This document shows, one piece after another, positions 62,432 through 64,000 of a DNA stretch of 64,000 nucleotides. A model generated the notes under the pieces. It had not been told where the DNA came from. It was given only the letters and a program-made list of their open reading frames with translations, and searched no databases. Made by a program: the position numbers and the translations under genes. The stretch is from Eubacteriales bacterium. Lineage in GTDB: Bacteria; Bacillota; Clostridia; Lachnospirales; Lachnospiraceae. Positions within the stretch are counted from its first letter, which is position 1. Each line of letters starts with the position of its first letter. The stretch is taken from assembly GCA_030536995.1 (NCBI GenBank), contig JAUNOY010000011.1:1-64000 (forward strand), given 5' to 3'.

Positions 62432-64000
62432 TCATTTACTCTTCTTAAGAGACTTCATAATCTGGATGATTGGCAGGTTCAAAAATGCCAGTCCGTATAC
62501 AGTCAGAAGCTGAGTGAGATTCAGTGTCTGAACTGCGAAGAAGCCCTGAAGCGCAGGTACGGTAAGTACCAGTGTCAGAAGTACAAAGCCTGCAAGGAAG
62601 GCATACTGCATATATTTGTTATTGAAGAATCTTCCTGTAAAGAGGATTCTGCCTTTAGATTTACAGTTATAACCATGTACCAGACGGGAAAGGCAAAGAA
62701 CACCAAACGCCATTGTGCTGGCAAGGCGGGCATTTCCTCCCTGATAACCAATCATAAACGCTCCCAGCGTAATCAGTCCGATTACACTTCCTTCAATTCC
62801 GACTCTTGTAAGGAATGTCTTTGTCAGAATAGATTCGCTCATTGGTCTTGGTTTTTCTTTCATAACCGCATGTTTATAAGGCTCCAGTCCAAGGGCAATC
62901 GCCGGAAGACTGTCTGTCAGAAGGTTGATAAACAGAAGATGTACTGCCGCAAACGGTACAGGAAGTCCTAAAAGGGAAGATAAAAGCACCACAAGAATTC
63001 CTGCAAAGTTACCGGAAAGAAGGAACTGAATCGCACGTTTGATATTTGCATAAACATTACGTCCGTTCTCTACCGCTTTTACGATTGTAGCAAAGTTATC
63101 ATCTGTCAGAATCATAGCGGATGCATCCTTAGATACCTCTGTACCGGTGATTCCCATTGCAACACCGATGTCTGCCTGCTTCAGAGCCGGAGCATCGTTG
63201 ACACCATCGCCGGTCATGGAAACAATATTTCCTTTTTCCTGCCATGCGCGGACAATTCGAATCTTATGTTCCGGTGTTACTCGTGCATAAACACTGATGC
63301 CTTCTACGAAATCCTTCAGTTCTTCATCACTTAAACCATCAATTTCAGAGCCTTCACATGCCTGTGATTCATCTGTTAAAATACCAATACGTTTCGCAAT
63401 TGCCGCCGCTGTTACCTTATGGTCACCGGTAATCATAATCGGACGGATACCGGCACTGATACAATCCTTAACTGCCTCGGCGCTCTCTACTCGAGGCGGG
63501 TCCATCATGGCAATAAGGCCAAGGAATACAAGGTCGTTTTCATCCTCTGTTGTAAGATCGCGAACCTTATCAAATTTACGATATCCTACGCCAAGAACAC
63601 GAAGTCCCTCTCTGGAATATCCCTCATTGGCTGCTGCAATAGCATCTATATCTTTCTGTGTCATAGGAACGCATTCGCCGTTTTTCTGAATATATTTCAC
63701 ACGATTCATCATAACGTCTACAGCGCCCTTTGTAATCATAGTTGTGCCGTCTTTCAGGTTATGAAGAGTGGACATCAGCTTACGGTCACTGTCAAAAGGA
63801 ATCTCCGAAAGTCTTGGATATGCATTTCTTACGCGCTGTGCAGGAACTCCTACTTTATCGCCGATGTTAATAAGAGCTGTCTCTGTAGGATCGCCGATTT
63901 CCTGACCGTCAATGTTGGTGGAGTCGTTACAGAGAATACTTAAACGAAGCATCTGTTTGTGAAGAGGATTCTCCGGGTCTACCTGATCTGCAGGAACATC
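62432..64000 (-). CDS. Calcium-type P-type ATPase, C-terminal part (cut by window edge)
   Basis: The frame is open to the window end, 522 residues visible of an expected 850-900. It contains the nucleotide-binding region (GDPTETALI, then KGAVDVMM), the hinge MTGDGVNDAPALKQADIGVA, and the last six transmembrane helices with INLLTDSLPAIALGLEP. This is the PMCA/SERCA-like type II subgroup that exports or sequesters Ca2+. The phosphorylation motif DKTGT and the first helices lie outside the window. Confidence 0.93.
   Translation of the reverse strand, partial: DVPADQVDPENPLHKQMLRLSILCNDSTNIDGQEIGDPTETALINIGDKVGVPAQRVRNAYPRLSEIPFDSDRKLMSTLHNLKDGTTMITKGAVDVMMNRVKYIQKNGECVPMTQKDIDAIAAANEGYSREGLRVLGVGYRKFDKVRDLTTEDENDLVFLGLIAMMDPPRVESAEAVKDCISAGIRPIMITGDHKVTAAAIAKRIGILTDESQACEGSEIDGLSDEELKDFVEGISVYARVTPEHKIRIVRAWQEKGNIVSMTGDGVNDAPALKQADIGVAMGITGTEVSKDASAMILTDDNFATIVKAVENGRNVYANIKRAIQFLLSGNFAGILVVLLSSLLGLPVPFAAVHLLFINLLTDSLPAIALGLEPYKHAVMKEKPRPMSESILTKTFLTRVGIEGSVIGLITLGAFMIGYQGGNARLASTMAFGVLCLSRLVHGYNCKSKGRILFTGRFFNNKYMQYAFLAGFVLLTLVLTVPALQGFFAVQTLNLTQLLTVYGLAFLNLPIIQIMKSLKKSK

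Noticed and set aside
1-64000. CRISPR arrays, rRNA genes, prophage modules, integrases
   Set aside because: No regularly spaced repeats, rRNA signatures, phage structural genes or integrase genes were found in reading the window.

Overview
The window is chromosomal DNA of a low-to-moderate GC Bacillota, most likely a gut Lachnospiraceae (Blautia/Mediterraneibacter-like). This is inferred from the gene mix: a bacterial V-type ATPase operon, peptidase T, NCS2 permease, DUF885 and pRiA4b-type proteins, YfhO, FabT-like MarR, strong AGGAGG-type ribosome sites and GC-stem/U-run terminators. No marker gene fixes the species.

Layout. 0-20 kb is housekeeping and transport: a phosphatase, dipeptidase, pepT-uracil permease, nagB-nagA, a PadR/DUF1700 pair with a readable promoter/operator, a GMP synthase paralogue whose glutaminase domain has lost its catalytic residues, an NhaC-type antiporter, YfhO, a pRiA4b-MATE-ogt operon, a second MATE and a radical SAM protein. 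20.2-28.7 kb is a zone of decay: a dinB/IS630 chimera, a LacI regulator with a two-operator promoter driving an ABC sugar-transport operon reduced to fused fragments plus an intact oligo-1,6-glucosidase-like GH13, an IS256-type transposase with two internal deletions, a GH43 glycosidase and a frameshifted alkaline-phosphatase lipoprotein.

29-42 kb holds a full-length guaA, a duplicated promoter-hairpin leader in front of a TTG-started small protein, a nitroreductase, mgtE with an unusual leader (small Cys-containing ORF plus terminator), a TrkH/TrkA potassium system followed by KdpD/KdpE without kdpFABC, tRNA-Lys(CTT), a 55-residue ORF and trmB. 42.8-51.4 kb is a complete nine-gene V-type ATPase operon. 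It ends in a convergent intergenic region with a cluster of DnaA boxes around very AT-rich DNA. 52-59.6 kb carries an NlpC/P60 protein, trxB, a DUF885 protein, a FabT-like MarR, a CapA protein and moaC-mog-tatD.

59.8-62.3 kb is an A-rich cassette of three uncharacterised proteins, two of them membrane proteins, possibly with a frameshift in the second. The window ends inside a Ca2+-type P-type ATPase. Several gene starts are moved here from the longest open frame to a downstream ATG with a proper ribosome site: YfhO, XRE, nitroreductase, the 35.6-kb protein, kdpD, DUF885 and two cassette proteins. The best leads are the glutaminase-dead GuaA paralogue, the DnaA-box cluster, the duplicated leader, the mgtE leader and the LacI two-operator promoter serving a half-deleted operon.
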